A stretch of 64,000 nt of DNA from Massariosphaeria phaeospora. Its lineage: Eukaryota; Ascomycota; Dothideomycetes; Pleosporales. The notes beneath the pieces are model-generated. The model was given only the letters and a program-made list of their open reading frames with translations, made no database searches and was not told the DNA's origin. Each line of letters starts with the position of its first letter. Position 1 is the first letter of the stretch. The stretch spans positions 248,001 to 312,000 of the forward strand of contig JAADJZ010000024.1 of NCBI GenBank assembly GCA_011032825.1. The letters are read 5' to 3'. Below, piece by piece: positions 29,754 to 39,992 of the stretch. Both the position numbers and the translations under genes were made by a program.

Positions 29754-32700
29754 CTACTCGCTAACTTCCGTTGCCTCTAGTTGCCATGCCGCAAGCGTTG
29801 CCTTGGACGATACGGTGTGAGGGTGAAGAGAGCCCAGGACTTCATCTTGTAGTCTATAGCAGTCCTGCATCAGAACAAATGCCTCCTTCACCTTTCCTAG
29901 GGCTATGAACGTAAATGCGAGGTTGTTCATGCTGGTCAGCGTGTCTGGATGCTCATTGCCAAGCACCCTCTTTCTCGTCTCTATCACTTGCACGTCTAGC
30001 TCTTCAGCCTCCTTCCACCGCCCTTGATTCCTGTACGTCGACGCTAGGTTGGCCATGCTAGCCAGCGTAGAGGGATGCTCCTTGCCAAGCACCCTCAAGC
30101 TCGTCTCCATCACTTGCACGTCTAGCTCTTCAGCCTCCTTCCACCGCCCTTGATTCCTGTACGTCGACGCTAGGTTGGCCATGCTAGCCAGCGTAGAGGG
30201 ATGCTCCTTGCTAAGCACCCTCAAGCTCGTCTCTATCACTTGCACGTCTAGCTCTTCAGCCTCCTTCCACCGCCCTTGATTCCTGTACGTCGACGCCAGG
30301 TTGGCCATGCTGGTCAGCGTAGAGGGATGCTCCTTGCCAAGCACTCTCTTTCTCGTCTCTATCACTTGCACGTCTAGCTCTTCAGCCTCCTTCCACCGCC
30401 CTTGATTCCTGTACGTCGACGCCAGGTTGGCCATGCTGGTCAGCGTAGAAGGGTGCTCCTCCCCAAGCACCCTCTTTCTTATCTCCATTGTTTGCACAAA
30501 CAGCGCTTCGGCCTCCTCCCATTGGCCTTGATCCCTGTACGTTAACGCTAGGTTAGCTGTGCTGCTCAGTGTGGAAGGATGCTCCTCCCCAAGCACTCTC
30601 TTCCTCGTATCCATTACGTGCACCTCCAGCGCTTCAGCCTCCTTCCATCGGCCTTGATCCCTGTACATCGACGCCAGGTTGGCCATGCTGGTGAGATTTG
30701 AAGAATGATCCGGTCCAAGCATCTTTCCGTAGCTTTGAAGTGCCCGTTGATACATCATCTCCGCCTCGTGAAGGCGTCCTAGATCTGCGTAAAGAAGGCC
30801 CAAGTTGTTGACCGCGGATAGTGTTGACGGATGGTCCGGTCCAAGCATCTTTTCGTAGCCTTGAAGTGCCCGTTGATACATCATCTCCGCCTCGTGAAGG
30901 CGTCCTAGATCTGCGTAAAGAAGGCCCAAGTTGTTGACCGCGGATAGTGTTGACGGATGGTCCGGTCCAAGCATCTTTTCGTAGCCTTGAAGTGCCCGTT
31001 GATACATCATCTCCGCCTCGTGAAGGCGTCCTAGATCTGCGTAAAGAAGGCCCAAGTTGTTGACCGCGGATAGTGTTGACGGATGGTCCGGTCCAAGCAT
31101 CTTTTCGTAGCCTTGAAGTGCCCGTTGATACATCATCTCCGCCTCGTGAAGGCGTCCTAGATCTGCGTAAAGAAGGCCCAAGTTGTTGACAGTGTCAAGT
31201 GTCGATGTGTGGTCGGTTCCTAATGCCCTCTCCTCACTATGCAGCGCTCGCTGAAACATCTTCTCCGCATCGCCGTACTTCCCCTGCTGAGCAAATAAAT
31301 ATCCGAGGGAATGTATAGCCCGTGCTCTGCCATCATCATCCAGCAGTCCGTCCTGAATAAATGACCAGCATCTAGCTGCGTGCCGAAGAAGCCGCCGTTG
31401 AATCGCGAAGGAGTCAGGACTGTCCCCGACTGGTATATGTGACACCACACATTCTAGGGCAAGTCCCGCCATGTCGACTTTCCACCTTTTATTTAGGACA
31501 TGTACGGTCCACATGTGCGCAATGCTGTGCAATCCGTATCCTCCCGACTCAATAGCATCGTCTGTAGGCATGTTCACCTTCACTAGACCGTAGTCCAACA
31601 ACAACGTTACCTCTCGGTTGAAACTCGACTCATCCTCCGTCAACTGACAAAGCCAATTCGGACCATGAGAGCTCCCTTTTTGTAGAAGTTCTAGCCATAA
31701 ATCTTGGCTGTCAAAGTACGCCCATAGTTGAAGGAGCTGCGCAGAAAGCTCGCTCTCTTGCCTAATGCGTTCGAATGAGAGCTGCAAAGTCGACGTCGAT
31801 GTTCGATCCATGTACGGCACTACTCCAAGACTTGTTTGTTGGAGCCGCAACCATGTTGCTTTGTAAAGATGCAGATAATCCGCAAAGCTAATCCCGACAT
31901 GGCAGATGTACGCTCCTGCATTGGCTAATGCTTGCGGAAGTCCATGTAACTGTTTGGCAAGCTCGGCCGCATTAGGATCTTGAAGAATGATTAGCTTTGT
32001 ATCAGTACGCAGAGTAAAAACCTCACCGTTTATTGCGGTCTTACGGAGTGATGTATCAGAGAGGACTTCCAGGCTGTCGGATATATCTAGATTCTGAACC
32101 TGAATTCGGCAGCCGATCTTGGCAGTTGATGACCTGGTTGTGATGATGACTGATCCATGATTTGCTTCTGGGAGAAACCAGCGAATACCCTTCGCAGTAC
32201 GATGATCGGATTGATCGCAGATCATCAACCATCGTGTATTCCGAGGATGATTTAGCCATCGTTTGACTGCCGTCATGATCTCATCTTCCTCACCCCCTGT
32301 GGTGATCTTGCCAAACTGAGAGGCCGAAGGATGCTCCTGCACAATTTTCTTCGCGATTCTTGCGTAGCTCATTTTCGCTGAATCCTCCGACCCAGCGTCC
32401 AGCCAGAAGACACCAGAAGAATTGGCGCTGTAGCATTCGGTATAAGTGGTTGCGAGCTGGGTCTTACCAATGCCACCTACGCCGTAAAGGACAACAATCC
32501 CACGTCCATCTGCATCGCTCAGTGTCTTATGGATGTGATATAGCTGTTCTTGTCTGATGTAGTGAACCCTGTTGAATGTTCTTTGCATAAAAAGCCTCGT
32601 CTTTGCTCCGACCTTGTTCCGGTCTAGCCAAGCTTGCGCCATTTCTGGTACGTGTACCAGGAGATGTCGGCGGAATCGAAGACTTTCAAACTTCTGAGGA

Positions 32701-35112
32701 AGTTTATGGCATGCAGCCAGAACAAATAGGGAATGCAACCACTCCCATCTTTCACTTTTATTGTATTGCATTGCGCGCCACTTGACCAGACTGTGCATTG
32801 TGACCCCAGGCCACTCTCCATCCACGCGCTGCGCAAGGTTGTAGCGAACCAGCAAGTCACGGCTCTGTCGATAGGAAAAGCTGTCCCATTCCATACCATC
32901 TAGTGTAAGGAATTGGCGGAAGTCGCTCGGGAGTTTATGCTCTTGGTCTCCGAATTCGTGATAAACTTCGGCCATTCCAAGGCTAGCTAGGCGGAATATC
33001 TCGTCCTGCACAATGCTACCACGAAACCGTGCTAGCAAGGCAAGGAGCAGGCCCGGTCGTAGACCTGCATGGCGCTCCTCGATCTTCTCAAGCGTTGTGT
33101 CCCATACAGTCCACACCGTCTTATCGCTCGCCGACAATCCGCGGAAATGCTCACTCCGTAGAAGATCGTCTTGGTGTTTCTCGTAGTCTGCTAGGTACTG
33201 GCGAAGAGCTTGCTTCTGGTCTGCATCGTTGCTAATGTATGCTCCAGCAAGGTCCACGGCAAGAGCTAGATATCCAAGCTGCTCTGCTATCTTGCCGCAG
33301 TCTTGCTGAATGTCCTCTGGCACTGCAGTGGGATTTAGTCCCAAGTGTCGAAGAAGAAGCTCCTGCGCTTCAAGCGGCTCCATCGTGTCTATGTGCAGCC
33401 CTTCACAGCCCCCACCTACCAGCTTCCGAGACTGTCTGTCTTGGCTAGTAATGATAATGCTTCCACAATCCCCATTCGGGAGTACCTTCTTGATCCCCCA
33501 CGAAATATCGTCTGCATTGTCGAGACTCACCAGCCACGGGTCGTCTGTCTCTTTTCGGCCACGAAGCCATCGGAGCACAGCCTGCACGGTTGGCGAATCT
33601 AGGAGACTAGAGCCTTGGTTCTGCGTCCGGTCTATCGAGAGTTGGAGCTGGCTCGCGCACCGCTCGAAACTCGACCGCACAGAGTCCTCGTCTTTGGCGT
33701 CGATCCAGAGGATAGGACTGTATTCGTCCTTGTGGTCATCTACATACTTTAGCGCTAGCTGGGTCTTCCCCGTGCCACCAAGTCCGTAGATGGCAAGCGC
33801 ATGAGGAACAGTGGCATCTCGATGACGCACGCGCAGCCTCTCCTCGACTGCAGCAGATAGCGTAGGCCGCTCCGTATAGCTGTCTACCGTGCTAACGGGC
33901 ACCGAGTAGAACCGCTCCTGCTTCTGCAGTGCGATAGGCGTGATTGTCTCAATAAGCTTTCCAAGGATAATCTTGTAGTTCTCGTTCTTCGAACTGAACT
34001 TGTTCAGGCCGTAATGGTCGACAGGAAGGCCGACGTTCTCTACCTTGCTGTACTTCGCTGATTGCTCCCGAACGCACTGCATCTACCTTTAGCGTATTAC
34101 CCTTGATTGGCAATGGCCAGCTTACCCATTCTTCCCACTGGAGAAACCATAATTTGAGAATCCGCGTCTTGCGCTGCTCAAAGAAGTTGACTACCCGCAG
34201 CTTGCCACTGAAAACGTTTTCGAACTCTTCGTGAAGATCTAGAAGGGAAAGAGAGTCGTACACCACTTCCTGGAGCAGTGATGGGTTTGAACCAAGTGGC
34301 TGCAACGCTCGGGCAGCGATGCCTCCCCATGTACTAAAGCTGGAACCACGGTGAGGCGTGCCTAGAAAGAAAACGGCTCTTGTGTGCTCGGCCACGGTGG
34401 CAAACAGCTGATTTGTGCTTGCCTGGATGAGCGCCTACTACGGTCAGCCCTCGTAGACGCGCCGACGACGCGTGTCCAGGGAGGCTAGGATGCGTTCAAC
34501 TCGAAGAAAAGAGATATCCCTACCCGCTTGATGACAAGACCTCCATAGCTGTGTCCGACGAATACTAGATTCCGCGTCCGCTCCTACCAAACATGTGTTA
34601 GCCGTTCGCTCTAGCAGGGGCAATAGGCGACCCAACCTGTTCTGTTCCCCGGATCTCCGAAGTGATGCGGTCTAGCAAGCTCTTCCCAAGGCTCCATAGC
34701 CGCCCCTGCACAGCATCCCTCTTCCAGTACGTATCGTAGTTGTAGAAGAAGATGCGGGTGTCTCTGTGGAACGCGGCGGGGATGTCTTCGGAGAGGAAGT
34801 CGCTGACCCAGCATCTGCCGTCTCTCGGGCCCCACGTTGTATCAGGGTTCGATCCAAGGCCGTGGACAAAGATGATACTGGGGGCATAGTTCAGTGCATG
34901 TCCTATACAAGTCGCCGGGCGATGTGAACCTACTCGATCCCCCCCGCGCGTCCACGCGATTCGAGCTTGTCTGCCCTGACAAGACCGAATTCACTCTTTG
35001 GCGCCTCTTCTGCTCGCAGCCGCGACGGGATTCGCTTCGTGAACTGATCGTAGAGCACGGCGACCGATGCGAGGAGGATGCAGAGGTAGAGCGCGATCCA
35101 CAGTCGATCCAT
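29754..35112 (-). CDS. NLR 2: membrane helix, hydrolase, two NB-ARC domains, two TPR types
   Basis: Five exons (35112-34934, 34877-34637, 34583-34524, 34434-34126, 34076-29754) give 1703 residues. Exons 3 and 4 are the same length as in NLR 1 (60 and 309 bases). Order: N-terminal membrane helix (residues 5-21), SERAC1/DUF676-like hydrolase (VHGLGSNPDTTWG, FVGHSYGG, FLGTPHRGSS), NB-ARC 1 with P-loop GLGGTGKTQ near 361, a hinge, then a second, different NB-ARC with P-loop GVGGIGKTQ near 795 and its own LHGLPQALANAGAYI motif. Next come four NNLGLLYADLGRLHEAE TPRs and about seven TPRs of the NLR 1 type. It reads as one receptor inserted into another. The whole frame is open, so the gene is probably functional. 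Confidence 0.88.
29890..31260 (-). repeat. 126-bp TPR-coding repeats of NLR 2, two classes
   Basis: At 30695-31230 four units code for the LGPDHPSTLSAVNNLGLLY class; three consecutive units have a period of exactly 126 bases (the same word recurs at 30821, 30947 and 31073) and read as identical DNA. At 29890-30695 about seven units of the MANLASTYRNQGRWKEAEE class follow, near-identical to those of NLR 1. Identity between genes in opposite orientation suggests recent gene conversion or duplication. Confidence 0.9.
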
Positions 35113-35442
35113 CGTCTCCTCTACCTACCTACCGGCGTGGCCCGATCCGAGCTCTGGGTTACCGGTAGCCTGGCAGTGGCGCACGTCAACCGGGAGCGCA
35201 GAATGTCTGGGTACCGCAAAAGAATTCGTGAGATGGTGTGCTCAGGTTGCAGTGCAGGAGTGGAGGATCACAACAGCAGGTAATATCTCTTTTGATGATT
35301 GTCAGGCTGGCTGAACAGGCAGGCTGCGGCTGAGCTGGTCTTGGCAGGACAGGGCAGGCGTGCTGCTTCTGCGCCCCCAGCTGACAACGGCCAGTTTCCG
35401 CAAACGTCAAATACAGTACCATCACGATTTCCGAGTCCCATT
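35113..35442. promoter_or_regulatory. divergent promoter region of NLR pair 2
   Basis: Also exactly 330 bases from the NLR start (-) to the ATG of the DUF6601-like copy (+). The sequence has diverged from the gap of pair 1, with only short shared CAG/CTG-rich words. The equal spacing supports a mirrored duplication of the whole two-gene module. Confidence 0.5.
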
Positions 35443-36512
35443 ATGAGAGACCTGCCCTTCTCTAAGTCGGCTGCCCTTTCTAAGCATTGTCTTACTCCTC
35501 AATCGAATCTTGGCCAACCAAGTCTTCGCCAGAAGCCTCCTGCAACCGCGAAGAGTCCAGACGAGGCTAACGTATCACCTACATCCCCGGCGAACCTAGC
35601 ATAGACCTCAATAAGACTGCGGTGCACGGCTTCCTCTCATCAGAACTTAGTACGCCGTTCCTCGATGAGCTCTACGACAACCTTTGGCTCGTTGCGCGAA
35701 AGGATGGCAAGATCATCGATCCTCTGCACAGGCAAAAGATCAAAGCAAGGGAGATTGTTGCAACAGAAGATGCGAAGCTGCATCTCGTGTGGCACTACGA
35801 TAAAATATACATCAAGCCGATGCCACTTTGTCTGCTGAACCACGACTTCTGGACAATGTACCTCTTATTGCCGGCCGACAGCACCTCCTCAAACCAGGAA
35901 GCCTCCGCTATTCCAGCTCCTCCCACCCCATCTTTCGATCGGACGATTGCGCTAGGCTTCATGAGGTCGTACGCCTTGCTTGTGCGGCACCACGTGGATT
36001 TTATCCTGGCTCGCGAATCCCATCGTTTCCCCGCCGACCTTGACTGGGTCGAATGGTCCGAGTTCATCGCCAATTTTCGGACCCTAGAGGATGAAGACGT
36101 TGCAAAGCGCTTCCACTATGGGCAGCTCCGCCTTTCGCGATTAAATTGGGCAGTCCGTTTGTATCGCCCTTCGCACGCAACGACTTGGTGGTTCTACGAT
36201 ATCCCTCACTGGTCAACAGCTATGTATGTGGAGTGGGTAGTTGGACCACTGCTCTTTGGCTTCGCCAGCTTGTCTTTGGTTCTGTCATCTATGCAAGTTT
36301 TGCTGTCGATCCCAGATGAAGGGCTAGGATTCCGCCGCGTAGATGCTTCATCGCTTGCAGACATGAGACGAGCTTCTTGGGTATTTTCTGTTATGATGTT
36401 GTTATCGTCGGGATTTGTCTGGTTGTTACTCATCGCCATCCCATGTAGTGCTCTTATCTGGCAGCTCGCATGGGGCTTCAAGAACAAAAGAAAACCCAAA
36501 CTGAAACCCTAG
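35443..36512 (+). pseudogene. DUF6601-like membrane protein copy 2, frameshifted
   Basis: Homologue of the gene at 23593-24696. The ATG at 35443 opens a 53-codon frame with the expected basic N-terminus (PFSKSAALSKHCL). The conserved part (YIPGEPSIDLNKTAV, FLSSELSTPFLDELYDNLW, REIVATEDAKLHLVWHYDKI, HYGQLRLSRLNWAVRLYRP, two or three C-terminal membrane spans) lies in another frame that is open from 35571 to 36512 but has a TAA at 35568 and no early ATG. The two frames meet near 35568-35575, so a one- or two-base indel separates them. No sensible intron fits: a GTATCA..CTAG stretch would be only 28 bases. It may be a recent pseudogene or a sequence error; the long intact second frame suggests recent loss. 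Confidence 0.75.
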
Positions 36513-36819
36513 AACAGTACTGTAGAGAAAGAGAGATGAAAGCTTGGGGCATATGAATTTTTCGTGGCTCGCGAGAGTAAACAATGCAGATATTCGATGA
36601 CCTAGAAGCTTGATAACTATATGGTTTGCGAGATTGCGGTAGGCCAAACGGCGGGTTGACTATTGCGTAGCGACATTTAATCGAGGACGCCGGCCGTCGT
36701 AGCAGCAAACGACAAAGCGCCGCAGCGCTGCAAAGGATAACTAGTCATGCCACAACCAAGCTCGAGCTCTGTTAGTGGCTAGGCGTGATTCAGACAGCCA
36801 AGCTTAGTGTAAGCAGCCA

Positions 36820-37246
36820 TATATAACAGCTAGTCTGCTTTAAGCGACGTGCTCGCATTCTGCTATTCTGCCTATTCCAGCACGCAGGCTTAGAACCAGC
36901 ATAGAAGCACAGCAGCATCTCGTAGTCAAGCGCAACTCTCGGGATACGTCTGCTATGTACTAAGCTACAAGCTGACGGACTTGTGTCAGAATACGTTGGA
37001 TATTAAAGCACCTAGTGCGGACTAAAGCGCAATAGTTGCGCGACGCTCGCAGCACATCGTTAAATTGCACGGTAAGCACAGCGTATACTTGAGCGACACT
37101 TAGCACAGAGGCAGTTTACAGGTCCAAGATGTTATACCGAGAATATCTATGGCTCTGGCTTTTCGTAGAGTGTATTGCGTTGAGAAGCAGTGCTAGCGTC
37201 TCGCTACGCAGGGTGTCTCGCCACGTAGGGACGGACATTACACGTT
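36820..37246 (-). repeat. dispersed non-coding repeat, copy C (inverted)
   Basis: Read on the minus strand from 37246 it begins TAATGTCCGTCCCTACGTGG and follows the block order of copies A and B (GAGACACCCTGCGTAGCGAG, CATAGATATTCTCGGTATA, GCTTACCGTGCAAT, CAGCTTGTA, TATCCCGAGAGTTGCGC, CTTAAAGCAGACTAGCTG). It is inverted relative to copy A, matching the mirror symmetry of the gene pairs, and bounds the NLR island on the right. The inner boundary is approximate. Confidence 0.6.
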
Positions 37247-37805
37247 CTTTTCATGTGTAATGAGACATCCCGGATTCTATACTTACCTTTATGTATTTCA
37301 AAGTTCAAAAGAAACCATAATACATGTTCGAATTAAATATGTTACAGCTACAAAATTACGGAGGTCTTGGGGAGCCGTTACGGCGTTACCCCGCCCTGAC
37401 ACTATGAGATGAACGCCAACCATGGATGCTTGTAACTAATCTTTGTGGGTGTCAATGATGTTTGGGGGAAGGGACTGGGATTGGGTGGGTTCTGTGGTTG
37501 TTACCATCAGCAGTTCTTACCTTGCAAACCGTTTGTGGTTGGCTGGAGATGATATACTTTGTATTCTGGGACCCCGTGTTTTATCGTTGATGTACTTTAT
37601 CGTCGCTTGAGCTGCGTGAAGCAGCTTTTCACGTTCTCATTTTTTTCTAGTAAGTAGCTATGAACCCAACCAGCCAGCGCCGAAGGCCTGGACGTTGCAA
37701 GTGGTCGAATGGAACGGGCAATTATGTTTTCCATAATTTCGAACATCTTCACTGACTATTGTCTCAGCATTGCAATAACCTCCGTGGAACACGCCTCCGA
37801 CAAAG
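37247..37805. other. intergenic, promoter side of the DUF7587-like gene
   Basis: AT-rich beside the repeat, then a pyrimidine-rich leader before the ATG at 37806. No gene was seen. Confidence 0.45.
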
Positions 37806-39121
37806 ATGGAACAAGAGAACGAGACACCGACGGCCACGGTTTTCCAGCCTCAGGGCAGTTTTGAAGATCTGGTTGAGCATTTCGATTCGATCCCCCACTA
37901 CCTGTTCCGCACCTCCTCGCCTCAATCCGCAGGCAACACTACCGAGACTTATATCGAATCAGAGGCAGTAAAACTCAACCTTGATCAGAGGGATCTGCTA
38001 AGACTGGACCGCGCCAAAGCCGTCGCAATGCTCAGGAACCATCTGCTCTGGTCGAAGAATCACCGTTCTGATAATCTCATCTCGTGGACCAGCTCTTTTC
38101 TGTTTGCGGTGCAGCATGGCATTCGGCGACAGGCCACTGGCCATCCCTATCAAGAGTTTAGTGAGATAAAGATATCGATCCTGGATACGCGGAAGGTGCC
38201 CCGAGGGACCTTCCTGCCCGCCGTTGCGCTGCTCAATGCGTACGGTTTCAAGAGCCAGGGCAGGCTGGCACACAAGTACTACTGCGGGGAGTATTTGTCG
38301 CAGGGCAGGTTGGATCTGGGCGGCGAGCGCGGGATCATGGAAACGACGACGTTGGAATCATTCATCAACCACGGCCTCTTTGAACTGTATCCGCCGTTTG
38401 CGGACAAGAATTACGAAACACTACTTTGTTCTCGTGTGCTCCAGCTGCGAGAGGTATTCAGGAGCCCACCGGAAGTGCCCAATTCCGAAGAAATAAGCCT
38501 GGCACAGAGCATTTCTGTGGGCTGTTTTCTCGATATGAGCATGCGGCCTGTTGTCATGATGACCCTGTTGTCGCTCAAACCTCGATTCCGCTTAGACACG
38601 GCCATTTTGGCGGCCTTTAGAGACAACTGCTGGGGTATATATTATACATCTGCCCCAGATGCTTGGTCCGTGGAGCTGATGTGCTAGCAGGAACATTCGT
38701 AGCAGATCACAGCCTGGATTGCTACAAGGCGACTTCAGACCAAGTTCCCGAGCACAAGCAGCTCACGGACATGATGCACGATGTGCATGCCGACACGCAA
38801 CGAAAGCGGCAACTCGACCGTACCAGAGCCCAATGGCTTAAAGAAAAAGGAACTGACTTGTGTCAAATTGAAGCCCTGGCTGATTCAATCGGTCCGTCTC
38901 CTTTGCAGAATCAAGTTTTCCATATACTGAACAGCTCACCATGGAACCTAGCTGGAGAAAGCGGAAGTGACTCACGTATTAATAGCGATGCGTCCGACTT
39001 TCCAGAAAAAGTATGTAGTGTTAGTCGGGAGGAAGGGCGAAGAAGACTACGACTCGTGCGGATAGCCCTGCACGCACGACTGCACGACGTGGATGTCTTA
39101 ATGAACGAAGTAGCTTGTTGA
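37806..39121 (+). CDS. DUF7587-like protein
   Basis: Two exons (37806-38634, 38688-39121) joined over a 53-base GTATAT..CTAG intron in phase 1 give 420 residues. The segment at residues about 25-50 (IPHYLFRTSSPQSAG) followed by SWTSSFLFAVQHGI and KISILDTRKVPRGTF has the layout of the fungal DUF7587 family: a short fold reading x-LFR-xx-P, then a toxin-ADP-ribosyl-like strand order, function unknown. The region RLAHKYYCGEYLSQG is consistent with the core. The C-terminus is charged and helical. Members are common in accessory parts of fungal genomes, and this one lies between the NLR island and a transposon. The domain call is from memory of the family pattern. Confidence 0.65.
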
Positions 39122-39832
39122 AGTCAGGAGAATCGAAATCGAACTCGAAATTGATGGAAGTCTTTGCATGCAGCTAGCATAGCACTATCTTCTTTGTAAT
39201 TGTATGCGGACCATCGGAATCATCAGTGTGCTCAATGTTGGAACTCAGCAAAAAACTAAATTTAAAACTTTCCATAGAAGACGGGTAGGTATGCCATCTG
39301 GGGCGACGTAGAGATGGAACCCGAGCGTGCGGCCTGTCTGCCAGCGTGAATGACGCCTATGCGCAAGCTTGACGTTCTTCACATCCTGATATGTCAACGG
39401 CGCGGAGCAGCAGCAGCGAGAAGATAGCGACGATGTCAGCCCACGTGACGTGTTCCGGCAACGAAGGAGCACACGAGGTTGAAAAGGGTCGGAGAAGGCC
39501 GGCATTCGTACAGGGTGCCAAGATAGAAGTTTTTGTGGAGCGCAATCTCATAACCATGGTTCGTCGATAGATGACTCCTATAAATTTCGCTTCTTTCGTC
39601 CTCATCTCTTTTCACACACAAAAGATCTACCTCTTCATTCTAGTTCCCACACTCGGATTCTGTCCCGTCAGCAGCATCTTCCTGCAGCAGCAATGCAACA
39701 CCCTAACCAATCCATCAACACCCGATATCGCTCCTGTGCCTTATCAAGTGCATATAGGTCGGTTGGCCTGTCGTATTGCTGCTACAGGAAGGCGCTGCCG
39801 ACGGGGCAGGATCCGGGTGTGGGAACTACCGG
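39122..39832. other. intergenic, left flank of the transposon
   Basis: No gene could be supported. The minus-strand frames at 39245-39621 contain some protein-like text (HGYEIALHKNFYLGTLYEC; KNVKLAHRRHSRWQTGRT) in different frames and may be a broken gene, but no family is recognisable. Confidence 0.4.
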
Positions 39833-39834
39833 TA

Positions 39835-39894
39835 CCGGTACCGTGTCCGTGCGCGTGATGCGCCGGTTCGCGTGATGCGCCACCCTCATCAAAA
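39835..39894 (+). repeat. left terminal inverted repeat
   Basis: The 60-bp repeat contains the 12-base word GCGTGATGCGCC twice, separated by GGTTC. Such subterminal direct repeats are probable transposase binding sites. It ends CTCATCAAAA. Confidence 0.9.
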
Positions 39895-39992
39895 CAGCTC
39901 AAGCATAAATGAAGCTATAGAGCCACCCATGATCAATATTATCACGAGATAATTGGGTGGAGTATTATATTAATACTTGCGATTAATTTGTA

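Noticed and set aside
39245..39621. Protein-like minus-strand frames
   Set aside because: Text in two frames hints at a broken gene, but no family or splice model could be supported.
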